Positions 22,901 through 35,344 of a stretch of 64,000 nucleotides of DNA are shown one piece after another; the stretch's first letter is position 1, and each line of letters begins with the position of its first letter. This DNA is from Thuidium tamariscinum (lineage: Eukaryota; Streptophyta; Bryopsida; Hypnales; Thuidiaceae): assembly GCA_947034885.2 (NCBI GenBank), contig OX344757.2:20888001-20952000 (forward strand). The letters are read 5' to 3'. The notes under the pieces are model-generated. The model was not told where the DNA came from and did not search any database. It worked only from the letters and a program-made list of their open reading frames with translations. A program made the position numbers and the translations under genes.

Positions 22901-23920
22901 CAGGACACGAAGAAGAAGGATAAGACTCTGGTAAGTGGACTCCCAGTCTCAATGACAATGCCCCGTTGGTTCTCCCATCGGCTGGATATACCTGAACCTG
23001 AATGAAATACCTGAACCCTCCGTTAGAGAACGGATGAGCTCCTTTCAAGCAAATTTCACTTAGAAACATGAATGAGTGCGATATAACATTATTGAGTAGT
23101 TGCCTCTTACATCCTAGCCAAAAAATCTAGATTCTTCTTAGCAGCAGCAGCACTCATTGAAAAGAAATCAAGCAATATGCACGCTCCATACCACGAATTT
23201 CAAGCTTTTCAGTCTTTCTTTTTGGTCAGTAGTGGAGAAAAGATTGACTTCTTACAACAATTTAAGAATATTATGAACTGAGGTTTGTATCCTTGTATCA
23301 TAGGTAGACAAGTTGAGGCTCAGCATGAGTGAAGTGAAGGAATGATCTTTCAATATGCAACAGTAGACATTATAAGAGTGCAGAAGTAAGCAAAGCAAAG
23401 TTCAATTGACAGAGATTTTCTAAATCTGTGCCCTAATCTTGATGCCTTTGACTTATACATTCAGCAACAATTATCTACTTAATACATTATCTAGATTTAT
23501 TAGATACATTATCTAAGTTTATTAGGGCATACTCTTGGTTAGGATCCTGATTTCAGCTTCATCCAAACCTTAGACCAGATCTACGCAAACAGCTTGACAA
23601 AACAAGGGAATGCGACAATTGGTTGATGATAAAGAAGAAACCCTAACTGCGTTATTGCCACATTTATGCTTCGCAGTGCTAAAACATACCTCACAAAATT
23701 GGTTCGTGGAGGAAATCCGGCAATCCTCCTCCCCGTATATTGATCTGAGGACTTCTAATTCCTCAGCTTGGGCGATTCTATTCTCTACACAATAGAAATT
23801 TCAGAAAATTATGAACTGAGGACATGGCGATTTACTAGGTCACAACAATTGGAATGCACTCACAGCTATTTGCACTAAATCAGATATTGGCTTCAGCTGC
23901 TCTACATTGACATATTGCAT
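20000..23920 (-). CDS. IMPACT: IMPACT/YIH1-like protein (RWD + UPF0029 domains), 9 exons
   Basis: Members of this family bind GCN1 and so restrain the GCN2 eIF2-alpha kinase in translational control. Exons in order: 23864-23920, 23690-23782, 22776-22997, 22381-22453, 21662-21767, 21398-21522, 21103-21245, 20828-20914, 20000-20206; all phases fit, giving about 370 residues (human IMPACT 320). Exons 2-3 form the RWD domain (EELEVLRSIYGEE ... LHAPWLSENSLRRVVEMF). Exons 6-9 form the UPF0029 domain with hallmark segments RSTFQAHLAPV, IAAATHNIMAYRI, DDDGETAAGGRLLHLL and VSRWYGGILLGPDRFKHINN. The first exon is short and its start codon is a choice (ATG 23918-23920). The end is also uncertain: the last residues turn hydrophobic, so a further splice near 20030-20045 is possible. 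Introns are 90-700 bases. Confidence 0.9.
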
Positions 23921-23999
23921 TTGATCGCCAGCTCGTTCTTCTCAAATCGTGGCACTCGATTGAAAAGAATTTGCAAGAGGAATGAGAAGATTATTCCTT

Positions 24000-26900
24000 A
24001 AGAAGGCAGAGGAGATATGCAGCTTGCCTTCAACTTCCATCTTGAGAAATGCCGAGGAAGCTTAGACTATAGCCTACATCCAATGCTCGCTACCTTACGA
24101 TTCAAAAACCAGCACCAGCACATCGTTCAGAAATCCATTCGATTCGCAAGCAAAAGACCGCGCAAAGTCAAGTCCCTCGCCCCAGGAACTCGGCGAAACA
24201 GTATTCGAAAGAATACGAAAAACATGAAAGGAAGGGAGATTGCACCTGTCAGATTCCTTATTATCACATTTGTATGCAAAGTTCACTCAGAAGATTGCAA
24301 TTGTCAGACTCCTTATTATCGCATTTGTATGCAATTATATACGGAGTATTACATAACCACTAGAAGAGTTTGATACTGAGAGTTGGAGCCACTAGTAAGG
24401 GTTTATTCTAAGTTCACTGTTGTGACTACGACATTATTTCATTAAAAGTCACTCTATTTAAGATTAGTACAGGTTGAAATATTATTGTGTTATATTTATG
24501 TTCATAAATTTTGGCCTGGTAGTTTGTAGTGACATCAGTTATATTGGAGATATGCAATTATTAATTTTGTGTCCTTACTAATAAAATAAATTAGTGTGAT
24601 TAGAACGTGGAAGGGATTTTCCACATTCATTTGTGCATTTGCTACTAGGAAAATAGAAGATGTAACATTGAAGAAAAGATGATAATAAAGACATACGAAG
24701 TACTAGATATACATATATTTCTTATAAATTTTTGTTGAAAATTGCCTTAAAGGTCATTACTTATAATCTTATTATTATGACCATACTAAAAAAACTCACT
24801 TAAAACACCTCTTTCACTTGGAATGAATTCTTTGATCTTTAAAATATTTTGGTCCAAATTGAAGTTTAGATACCTTAGCTTTTCACTTACAAGACAGCAT
24901 TCCCTTTTATGTGATTCCAACTTCATTGGGGATAAGATTTATTTGGAACTTATAATCCTTGGTATTCAAAAAAATTGAAATTTTTAAATACTCTATTAAG
25001 GGCGATTTTAGATTTGAAGAACATTTTTCCTTTACATAGCTTATTTTGACAAGTTTAATCAACAACAATCATTAGCATATATATTCAAGTTAGATTTGGC
25101 ACATAGATGTCAAAATAATTTTATTTTGGCATTAATTTTGATATTTTGGTAGCTTGATCTAATTTTCTTGATTTTGGACACATTACTCTTCCTCATTTTT
25201 CAACACACTTCTTCCCAATAAGTCATTTGATGAAAGGAATTGACTTTTTCCTATTTATCTGTAAATGTGATCTTTTTTTAAAAATTTGTCAATAATAATT
25301 TTTGAATATTTGAAATTGACAACAACAAATTTTTTTGAGATTTTTAGGAATAGTTGTATAATTTTTCATATTTTAGGACATATTCCAATTTGTCATTAAT
25401 TGTTTACAAAATTGATTTATATATAAGTTAATCTAAAGATTGCATTCTTGGATCTTGAGATGAGTATAGATTAAAAAAATTAATTAATTTTAAAAAGCCC
25501 AAAAGTTATTTTTGGATTGTAGATGGTGAATAAGACACAAGTACATATAGATAAAGGATGTTCATCAAACTTCTACAATAAATATTGACTATAAATTGTA
25601 TTTGTCATGGTTGAAATAAGCATGTAATTGTAGATCATATCATGAGAATAAATTAATTTGTTTACTTAAGCTTGAAAAAATTGGAAGGAATTGGATTTAC
25701 TTACTGAAAAAAATTATTCATAATTATGTGCTTTTAAAGATTTGATAACCAATTTAAACTTGAAGGCTCAACATATATGATTATCATACTTAAGTAGGTA
25801 TTCCTAATACTTGAAATTATAGCAATTGACATCTTATATTTTGGTTGATAAGAATAATTCCAAGAGTTGGTCACATTACACACTATATCATTTAAGATAG
25901 AACCACCTATTTTTGACCAAGGATCCATACCCAACTTGCAAGTAGGATGAAGCTATTTCCAACCAAGGCTAAAAGAGATTTCCAATCAAAGCTTGGAATG
26001 TATTTTTTCCCTATTTTCAAGGCTGGGACTAATAAGGTCATGACATATGTTCCAAAGTATCATAAAGTGTGTAGGAAGTATGAGTAGTCTCTGCTATGAT
26101 TCGTATTGGAAGACTCTAAACATTGGCTATGGGTTCAAAGCAATTTTTGGCTTCCAAAAATTGTAGTAATTTCAGTTTTGGGAATAAAATTATGAAAAAA
26201 TTTCAATCGCCATATTTCCTATCTTTCTATATAGAAAAAATTTACATAGCCTCATATTCCTCATGATCTATTCCACAATTACTTAAGTGATTGGGTATAG
26301 GTGGTTCTACCTTAATCCTCTTCTATTTGGCAAATTGGAGACTCTTATGTTCATTGAGCATGCCTATACATATATGCAAGCCCTATAGTGTAAGTTTGTC
26401 TATTCTTTTGCGGTTGTAGCAACTTTTAATTTCCAATGACAAAGAAATTAACACTAACATTTGTAGAAGTCCTATATTAATGTAAAAAAATACTTAAATA
26501 GAAAGTTCAACATACATTATCTATGCGAAAGTCATTTAACTACATTAGTATATACAAAACTTTATGTATTGAAAAATCACCTCATCCTCTAATGGATAAG
26601 ACATCTAAAAGAATGCCTAGAGTAAAACATATACAAATAACATAGAAAGACCTTGCAACCCCAAGCTTGTTCTACAAGTACTCCACTAAATGTGCCTTTG
26701 TCCAAATTGATTTTCAACTTTAAAATATATTGACTAAATAAATTATTCTTTTTCAATCACATTTAGCCACTTACAAGGTTAATTGAGAAGTTCAATTCTA
26801 CTTTTCAATTCAAGTTGGTTATTTGTATATTTCCAAAAATATATAAAACTATTTGTAAGCTATCAAATACCAATTCTTTTTCCACAATGCATTGACTTAA

Positions 26901-28471
26901 ACATGAATATTCAAAATACTAAAGATTTGTCTTGATCTGTAGAAATTTTTTGGAGGGGGGACCGAGATTTTATGCACAAGCAATGTACTCAAAGTACCAA
27001 CATTCATGAAAAAACCACTCTAAGTTTAATTTCCACATACCAATGTGAATTTTCAAAGCTATGACTTTGGTGCTCATCAATGTATTTTGACCCCAAAATT
27101 TGGTACAATGTAGCATGCAAATATTTGCAATGTAAAAAAATATATATTTATAAAAATCAACCAAACATTTCTACCCTTCTATAACTTCAAATTGATTACA
27201 TCAATCTTTATAGCAAAAAATCCTTGCATGGTGAAAGTAATGTCTTTCTATCTTAGAAAAGTTTCTTTTATTATCTCACACTTTTAATATTGAAGTTTTC
27301 ATATCTATGATAAGTTAGAATTACTTGATTCCACCTCTCCCCTTCTAGAAAGTGTTACTAATATAACCTAAATTTGTCTTTGAAGAATGTCTCTAACTTT
27401 ATAGATAACACAAGCAGTTATTGTAAAATAATAGAGGTTGTAATAAATGGTTTTGCATCTTTCTAAAGGTGCTTCAAAGATATATATCAAAGACACCTTA
27501 AAATTTCTTAAAAGTTTTGGTTTTAAAAATTCACAAAAACTACAAAAATCCCCCAAAGTATAACTTTTTTTCAAAATGTATGATTTTCATTCTCCCAAAA
27601 GTTAAAATAATCCCAAATTATACTTTTGGCTCCATCTATACACACCAATTTAGATCTTGCAAGCTTTACTCTAATAGGAAGTAAAGTTGAAAAAACTAAT
27701 CACAATATTTTTTGCTCTTTAACACCTAAAAAAATAACCTTGAATGAATACATTTTATGACTTACAACCACAACTTTTCAAAAACAACCAATGATAGGTG
27801 AGGAGCTCTTTTGAAACAAACAATGAAAATTGTAACATCTCGTACTTCAACGGGGTCCATTCAAGGTAAATCTAGTGTCATATATACAAACTATCTTAGG
27901 TTTTCAACTTTGAAAATTTGTAATATATTCTTCACTAAATGTTTTGGAGGCATTTAGAAGACTAAGGTTCCAAAGCTATAGAAACTCTGGAAACATTGCA
28001 ATGTAGGTACTTTGATATGGTCAAAAGATTGCCACATAAGATTTTATACATTTTAAAATTAATTATTAAATTTTTTTAAATTAAATTTTTAGGTCAATTT
28101 TTAGTTTTTTAATACTTTCTAAAATAATTTTAATTTAATTAATTTTTTCAAAAATTCATACCAATAGATTGCACAGGAAATAGAAGTTGGCATCTAACCC
28201 AAGTTATCTTATAATTTTTAGACCTTAGTGGAATTAGTTACAATTTTTTGAAGTTAAAATGCAGTCGTCACCAAATACGTCTTCTTCTTGGAATATACTT
28301 GTACACTATGGTATTGATGCATTGAAGAAAGCAAAATGTACCTCTATGCTAGAGGACACTATTTGAACAACGTTAGTCTTAGGACCTCTTACCTCACTTG
28401 ACCTTTCATATACCATAGTAGAAATAGAAAAATGATGTTTTTTTTGGTGTTTCTACCTTACTTTATACCTT
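24000..28471. other. AT-rich gene-free region upstream of the IMPACT-like gene
   Basis: No coding sequence recognised beyond the IMPACT 5' flank. It contains one complete MITE-like element (25891-26315). The remainder is unique-looking AT-rich DNA with many short A or T runs. Confidence 0.5.
25891..26315 (+). mobile_element. MITE-like element, family B, copy 1
   Basis: Inverted ends: TTAAGATAGAACCACCTAT at the left and the reverse complement of ATAGGTGGTTCTACCTTAA at the right. The interior (TTTCCAATCAAAGCTTGGAATGT ... GGGACTAATAAGGTCATG) recurs at 28472, 31181 and 45915. No coding capacity, so non-autonomous. The transposon superfamily is not clear. Confidence 0.7.
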
Positions 28472-29126
28472 CTAAAGTAGAACCAACCATAAGAGATCAA
28501 CACCCCATTACCAACCTAAAGACTACATTTATTTCTAATAAGGCTCGAAAGAATTTCCAACAAGAGTTTAGAAAGTTGGAATGTTTTCATTTTGTCTTTT
28601 TCAAGGTTGGAACTAATAAATTCATAAAACATTTCTTCCAAACTAGTGAGCAAGAAAGTAGGACGTGATGAACAAGAAAGGAGTTCTTCAATGATCATAA
28701 TTAAAAGATTGTAGACAGTGGCTATGGGTCTATAACACTTTTTGCCTTTCAAAATTCATAGTAATTTCAGTTCATGTAATAAAATTACCAAAATTTTTGC
28801 AATTCCTATCATTTCTATCATTGCACCTCCAAAAATATTTGCTTTGCCTTTCACTACACCACATCATGTTTAATCCTTGAAGGGCGGACTAGTAGCCATG
28901 AAAATCATGCATTTTGATATCATCTACTTTGAGCCAACCAAATACATTCATTGAAAGTCAAAGTATTGTAGAAGATCTTCCCTTTCCACCCCTAATACCA
29001 AGGATGAACAGTTGCACTTCTATCCTACAAAGAAAGATTCTTAATCATTCAAAGGACACCAAACGTCAGAGGCGGTGTTCGAGGGCTAAAATACGTAACT
29101 GATCGGTTATGGGTGGCTCTACCTTA
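28472..29126 (+). mobile_element. MITE-like element, family B, copy 2 (longer form)
   Basis: Begins with TAAAGTAGAACCAACCATAA and ends with TTATGGGTGGCTCTACCTTA, inverted matches of each other. The first half matches copy 1. The second half (CATGCATTTTGATATC ... GAAAGATTCTT) also occurs alone at about 34080-34250 and 41150-41280. About 655 bases. Confidence 0.65.
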
Positions 29127-29763
29127 AAAACCAGTGAAGAAACTCCCGATTTCAGGGTTACGCGAGTACAGACATTTTCAGCGCTTGAAGTCCTGATTCT
29201 TATCGTGTGCAACCCCGTCTGATTAGTTCCCGGGTTCCGTCCGGAAGCAACTTCCAAGGCCTTTCTCCTCAACCAATTTCTAGTCGGCCCGTCTTTCGTG
29301 CTTCAACAACTTGCCCGAGAATCTTCCCCAAAGACCGCAACTGGTTACGCCGTTTCGAGGATGTTTCATCCGAAACCGGCAGCTGGTCACATACAGTATG
29401 ACCAGTTCCAATCAGGATTTTGGAAATGATAAATGTAGGAAATTATCGATATGTACTGCAAGAAATTTACATTTTCAAGTAAGAATGCAAGGAGTAGATA
29501 ATTGAAGTAAATCTTGCGCACTTGATGCATCCAGTCAAGAGTTCATTCAAGTAGCTCACTACAGTAGACTTGTCCGTGTAGCATTAGCTTAGTTCTCAAG
29601 TAAGGGACCTGCGCAAACCTCCTCAGGGAAGGTCCCTCCTGTTGTCGATGCTCAAGCCTCCTTCCCTTCGATCCAGAGGAGAGTGAGTCTCGCACTGGAA
29701 TTGGGGTACTCTGAAACCCTAAAGCTGTCATTGCAGCAGGCACGAATCGTGTTGTAGACAGCC

Positions 29764-30054
29764 ATGAATCAGCAACAAGCAGCCATGTATCCCCCCGTCG
29801 TAGGCTACCCCCCTCCGGCCAACTACGTGGTGCACCATCAGTCATACCCCAGTGCGCCCGTGATGCGGGACGGCTACGGCAACCCGTATGTTTACGCGCA
29901 GGAGGTGAAGCCGGCGCACGCCCCCGATTGCCGCTACCACGGCAGTCCCGATCGCCGGAACAGGAACAGCGTCGCCAACGCCCTTGCCGCGATCTTCATC
30001 GTCTGCTGGTGCTGCACTTGGCCCTGCCACGGACCTTGCTGCTGCGGATTTTGA
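29764..30054 (+). CDS. Small CYSTM-type cysteine-rich membrane protein
   Basis: A single-exon frame of 96 residues. The first 65 or so residues are rich in Pro, Tyr, Gln and Val (MNQQQAAMYPPVVGYPPPAN), without a signal peptide. The C-terminus is a short hydrophobic segment ending in a dense cysteine run (IFIVCWCCTWPCHGPCCCGF). This arrangement matches plant CYSTM proteins, small tail-anchored membrane peptides linked to stress tolerance and metal or redox handling; the exact role here is unknown. The reading frame is GC-rich, sharply different from its AT-rich surroundings, which supports it being real. No intron is seen. The 5' flank at 29130-29760 is GC-richer and probably holds its promoter; a long 3'UTR may follow. 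Confidence 0.75.
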   Translation: MNQQQAAMYPPVVGYPPPANYVVHHQSYPSAPVMRDGYGNPYVYAQEVKPAHAPDCRYHGSPDRRNRNSVANALAAIFIVCWCCTWPCHGPCCCGF

Positions 30055-31180
30055 CAAGGCCTCCTACTCTGAAGCGCGAGGCGATTTGAGCTTCGCAATA
30101 GCAAGATTCGACGAGGGGTCCTGGAAAGGCATCAGATTTAGTAGGAGATTTGTGCACCGATGGAGAAGAGTCTATTTGAGCAGCACGAATTTCAAGTTTT
30201 ATGAGGGTCTAGTTGGAAGTGACAGACTGGAAGACTTGTGTCCCGAAGGAGGCAATTAGGCTGCGGCGATTTCAAGGTTTAAGCATTTTTAGACTTGAAT
30301 TTGGACCTGCCTCTAGAGAAGAGTCTTTGCAATTGGAGGCAAGCACTGTGACACCTCTACTATCCTCCCCTTTTTCTTTATACTGCTTCTGGCATAGCAT
30401 AGCTCGTGACGTTTTGCAACAATTGGGTTGCCGCTGGATTGCAAACTTGTGGCCCAGCGTTTGGGATTCTTCATCACAAGAATCAGTGGAGTTGCAATGC
30501 ACCTTTTTCGTTTGGGTCGGTAGAAGTGAAGGATTGATAGGTCACTTATCTCTTAGAATTTGCATCTGCAGCTTTCAATGTAAGCATGGGAAGTTTATTC
30601 TGTAATTGAGTAAATCGATGAGTACTGTATCAAGGTGCAACTTTTTATGTAAATATTAGAAGTTTTCTCACATTTGTGTATACCAGTAGTGGTTTAGAGC
30701 AAAGTCATGCAAAATTAAAGCAGAAATCAAATGTGAAGACAATGGCTCCTTGGTTTGAAGAGCCCCCATTTGTTCAAATTGAGCTCTGACTTTGGCAGGA
30801 TGTATTCTGGATTCCTTTTCAAGTGACAGGGATTATTGTGTACAGGGAAGCAACTGTTCAGTTTGAAGGTTTATCATCACTTTTGTTTTCCAACCTTTGA
30901 ATCTCATGTTGTTCAGCTCCTTTGTCACATTTTATTGAGGATTTGAGTTTGCAGAGGTGTAATTAATCTCCTCCTTGTGCTACAAAGTATTTTATTTAAT
31001 TGAAAAAAATACTCATTTTCAAAGGCCACTTAACATGGAGAGGAGGGGATGCAACGCACGTCTGTTTGGAGAAGTGCGGGTAAGGACAAAACCTTTCTCT
31101 TTATTTTCTTTAGGTGTGCTCCAATTTTTTTTGCTATTCCTTTTTTGGTACAAGGATCTCTCATACACTAACTTATGCTA

Positions 31181-31604
31181 TGAAGGTGAAGGCACTCATT
31201 AGCAACTGGCACCCCATCAACAATCAATAGAGTGCTATATTTTTAACTAAGGTTGAAACAAATTTCCATTTTCTCTTTGGAATGCATGTTTTTTTCCCTT
31301 TTCAAGATTTGGACCAACAAGTTCATGACCTATAAGTGAGCAAGAATGTATGAAGCAATGAGAAGGAAAGTAGTTCTTGAATGATCAAAATTAGAAAAGT
31401 CTAGAAGTTGGCTCCAAGTGCAGTGTACTCTTTGCCACAAAAAAATCATGACAATTTCAATTCACATGACGAAATTACCAAATTTTTTGCAATCCCCATG
31501 ATTTTTGTCAATGCACCTCTAAAAATATTTGCTTTGCCTTGCATTATTTAAGATCATGTCCAAAATTGCTTATTTGCTTAGTTATAGGTGCCTTCACCTT
31601 AGTG
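31181..31604 (+). mobile_element. MITE-like element, family B, copy 3
   Basis: Ends GAAGGTGAAGGCACTCATTA and TATAGGTGCCTTCACCTTAG are inverted matches. The interior shares TTCCATTTTC, GGACCAACAAGTTCATGACC and GTAGTTCTTGAATGATCAAAATT with the other copies. The terminal hexamers differ from copies 1 and 2 but pair with each other, suggesting a separate subfamily. Confidence 0.6.
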
Positions 31605-33779
31605 TCAATGGAGCATTAGTGTCATTAAGAAAATGTGGAGATCAATACTATAAAAATAGTATTATTGTACTTACATTAGTTTACAAAGTATAACTTTAGT
31701 GAATTAGTGGCATCTAGACTTAATCAAATTGATTAGTTTAGTTATGTAATGTTCATGGCAAGCTTATGCAATGCATAATAGTCATTGATTTATTTCAATG
31801 ATGGCAAGCTACTACATGGACACTTTCATTTTATCCTATATTGGTTGTGTGATTTTAGTATATACACTCAAAGGATAAACCTATGAATTATTTATGAAGA
31901 AATTAAATTAAATTATAATATGTCTACGTTTCTAAAAGAAATAATTGTGATTTGAAGAATTTGCAATAATATCATATATGTGGCACAATATGATTTCAAA
32001 CTCACAATAATTACAATTTTTGATGTATTTCTTGTAGAAATCAAGATATGAGATGTATTTTGATACGAAGAACAAATCAATGGCAAAGGAATAAAATTAC
32101 CAAATAGATTATTGTCAATGATTTACCACATGAACAAAGTCTTTTCTTCCAACCAGAAGTTCTCTTGCAAAAAATGAATCGGTTTACAGTGGAAACACCC
32201 AAAAACGTCCAAATAAGGAATTCAGCATAGTTGGAGGCAACGTTTTCTAAAAATGATATTTTCCTAGTATTAGCAAGTGAAAATCATGAATATTGAAAAA
32301 AAAATAGGTTTTTCAAATACAATATGTAATTTCTACAAATTTTCAAAGTGTTGGCTCCCTAGACCTGTAGAACCATCCTGTAGGTGCCTTCAAAATTGAA
32401 CCCTGCAAAAATCAACACTCAACCAACCAAATTTCCCTATGTGTCCTTCAGTTGTGTCAACAAATTACAATCATACATGTGGCAAACACATTAAGGGAAG
32501 TCTACTGATGCATTTGGATGAATCTACAGTCCATTGTGAAGAACAGGTGTGGAAATGGATGTTTTGCCCTTAGATTCAATAGTGTTTCACATTGATGATA
32601 AGTCCTATTATAAAGAAAAGACTATGTAAAAAAAATTGCCTATGAAGCAAAGCCTCATAACTCTCATTTTAGCAGTTTATGTGTGATTTTGCAGCCATTG
32701 CCTATGATGTGTGATTAAATTATAAAAAAGTTCTTGCAAGTTGGGAGTATGGAGACTCATTTCTTATAAACATATTCATTCTTGAACACAATGGCTGTAC
32801 AAGTATGTCCAACTCTTACTTCTTGCCCAAAGGAAAAAAACAAACAAACAATGGGCCAAAATTGCACTTACATCAATCTCTCAACAACATCAAATCATTT
32901 AACCTTTAAATGTCCAAGGCACCTGGTGTTTGCAAAACTTTGAATTTATATGAAACCTAACCAAATTGCTATTTTTAGTGGTTTTTATTTTTGGAAAGTT
33001 CTTTTAGAAGTTTGGTTTGAGTGTCAAAAATCTGATTTGGAAAATGAATGATGGTGATTTTTCTATTCAAGATTTTGTGCAAGGGTACTCATTGTAATCT
33101 TGGATTTTTGTAGTATTGAAAGCTCTTGAAAATGAGCCTCAAGTACACTAGATCTTAAAGAAAAAATCATATTCAAAATTTATTTGTAAAAATTGTAGAG
33201 TAGATTTTGAAAAGCCATAAATTGATTGGAGTTATGTATGTTAGGCCCTTCAACCTCATATTTTTTTGGTCATCAACTTTTCAAATTTGACTTGTGAAAA
33301 GAAGATAGAAAGACTTCACATCATTTTTGTAATTTTAACACCCTCATGGTTAAACATTATAATCTTTCACTCCATAAGTGATATTGTTGTGTTTTCTTTT
33401 CCTTTGCAATCTCTAGTATGTCTAGTTTGAATTTGCATGGTTACAATTCAAAAAACATTAAAACAATTTATCAAAATATTGGCATTTTGTTCAACTTAGA
33501 GCAAATTCCAAGAAGTTCAAAACAAGCCTTGGGCATGAAAATTGTCACTTCCATATTTTATATATTGTACATCAAACTCTAAAGTGAACCATTGGATACT
33601 TTCAACCCTTTTGAATTTGTCCAATCTAGTTTTCAAACTCAAGAACAATTTCATGAACACTCAATAAATGTTTGCAAATTTAAGTTGATTTTCCAATTTG
33701 TGAAACAATGTTCAAATCAGTGTTATGCCTTTGGAGCTGAAATTGGGGATAGAATTTGAATAGCGTTGTAATGCCAATG

Positions 33780-33980
33780 CGGACACTCCATGAATGATGG
33801 ATGATATTGAATTCTTGCATATGAGATAGAAGTGCAATTGTTCATCCTTGGAATTTTGTCCAAAAAGGCAAATCATAAATACTAGTTTGATCTCTAATGA
33901 ATACTTTTGAATTTTTTTAAAGTAGATGATTCACAATGTTGCAAAAAAGATGATTCCAACAAAGACCAACCCATCCTTCC
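33780..33980 (-). repeat. Dispersed repeat, inverted partner of 4500-4690
   Basis: The reverse complement carries CAAAAGTATTCATTAGAGA and AAGGATGAACAATTGCAC, matching the copy at 4500-4690. Confidence 0.6.
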
Positions 33981-34079
33981 AAGCCGGTTAATCTGTAATC
34001 TTTAAAAGATATATCTATCTATAACCAAAGTAGTCATGAAACTACTCTTATTATTAACCCTTGAAGGACAGACCGGTGG

Positions 34080-34250
34080 CTGCGGAAACCATGCATTTTG
34101 ATATCGTGACATCATCTACTTTGAAAAAGCCAAATATATGCATTGGAAGTCAAAGTATTGTAGAAGATCTTCCCTTTCCACCCCCAATACCAACGATGAA
34201 AAGTTGCATTTCTATCCGGGAAGGAAAGATTCTTTGTCATTCAAGGATTA
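34080..34250 (+). repeat. Fragment of family B (second half)
   Basis: CATGCATTTTGATATCGTGA, AGTATTGTAGAAGATCTTCC and GGAAAGATTCTTTGTCATTC align with 28905-29060. No terminal inverted repeats are present around it. Confidence 0.65.
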
Positions 34251-35344
34251 AACCAATAGGCGCATTTTTTTGATACATGAACACATCATTATCTTTGTTT
34301 CACATGATGCATCTATCAATCTACAATAGGCACCCCAAAAACTGCCCCAAATCTAAAACCACTAAGTTCTTCAAAACCTAAACATCTCTTACATACCTAT
34401 AAGGAAAAAATGCTTTTAGAACCAAACTTTGACCCTTCATAAGTTTTGCATACTATATCCAAAGGTTGCACTCTTTGGTGCATTGGAATCTCCTTTCACT
34501 TGCCAATGAGACAAGATGAAAATCTGACCAGCCTAATAATAGTAACTACACATAATATCAATTTGTGGCAGCTTAAACTTGTAGCTTTGCATTGAAAAGT
34601 TTTATAAATATTTTGGAAAGTGACATTGCCCTTGGGCTCAAGGTAGACATAGAAGCTCATCATTGATCATTTGAACAAGCTACATGATGCCTACTTAAGA
34701 CAAATCCTAGAATCTTAATCTAAGTTTGAGCAGCCCTCTGAGGACCTCAAATGTCCTTCAAGAATCAACAAAAGAGGAGTTTGAGTTTCAAAGTTTCCTC
34801 GACACCAAAAACTACAATACACATAGAAATAAAAATAGAAACGATATCAAATGCTCTCAAAGAGTTGGGCTAAAAAAATGCTTCTACAGTTGTGCTCGAC
34901 AACACGAGCATACTAGTAGCACACATAAAGTACAGATACTATCAACCTACTGTATATACCACACCTACGACACCAAATTTATGATATACCTGAGAGTAAC
35001 AGAAAAGGCCTGAATCAAAACTGACAACAATCTCTATTACCAGAGTGTGACATCCCTGACAACACCTTGAAGAACAAATAACAGGCTCTATTGATGACCT
35101 AAACAAAATGAAATTGCTGTTGAAATCACCATCCTAACCTTGGCTGCAGATTCAAATGCCGCTGTTCAATATTTAATACACTTGGAGGACGAAGCAAATA
35201 TGAATCCACAATGTAGATTCAAACTTCGGTGATCCGTTCTTTCGCTCCACCAAATTTAATGAAGCAGTTGGTAAGCACTTGGCTAGCTTAATGATGTGTC
35301 TAAATACCGCAGCCAACGGTTCAAACGACGCCAAATTGTGACGC

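Larger units (their letters stand above)
31605..35344. other. AT-rich intergenic region
   Basis: No gene recognised. Contains the inverted dispersed repeat at 33780-33980 and a fragment of the family B second half at about 34080-34250. Bases 35040-35344 probably include the 3'UTR of the RING-CH gene on the minus strand. Confidence 0.5.

Noticed and set aside
34726..35013. 95-codon plus-strand frame
   Set aside because: No motifs or splice partners; composition like the surrounding AT-rich DNA.
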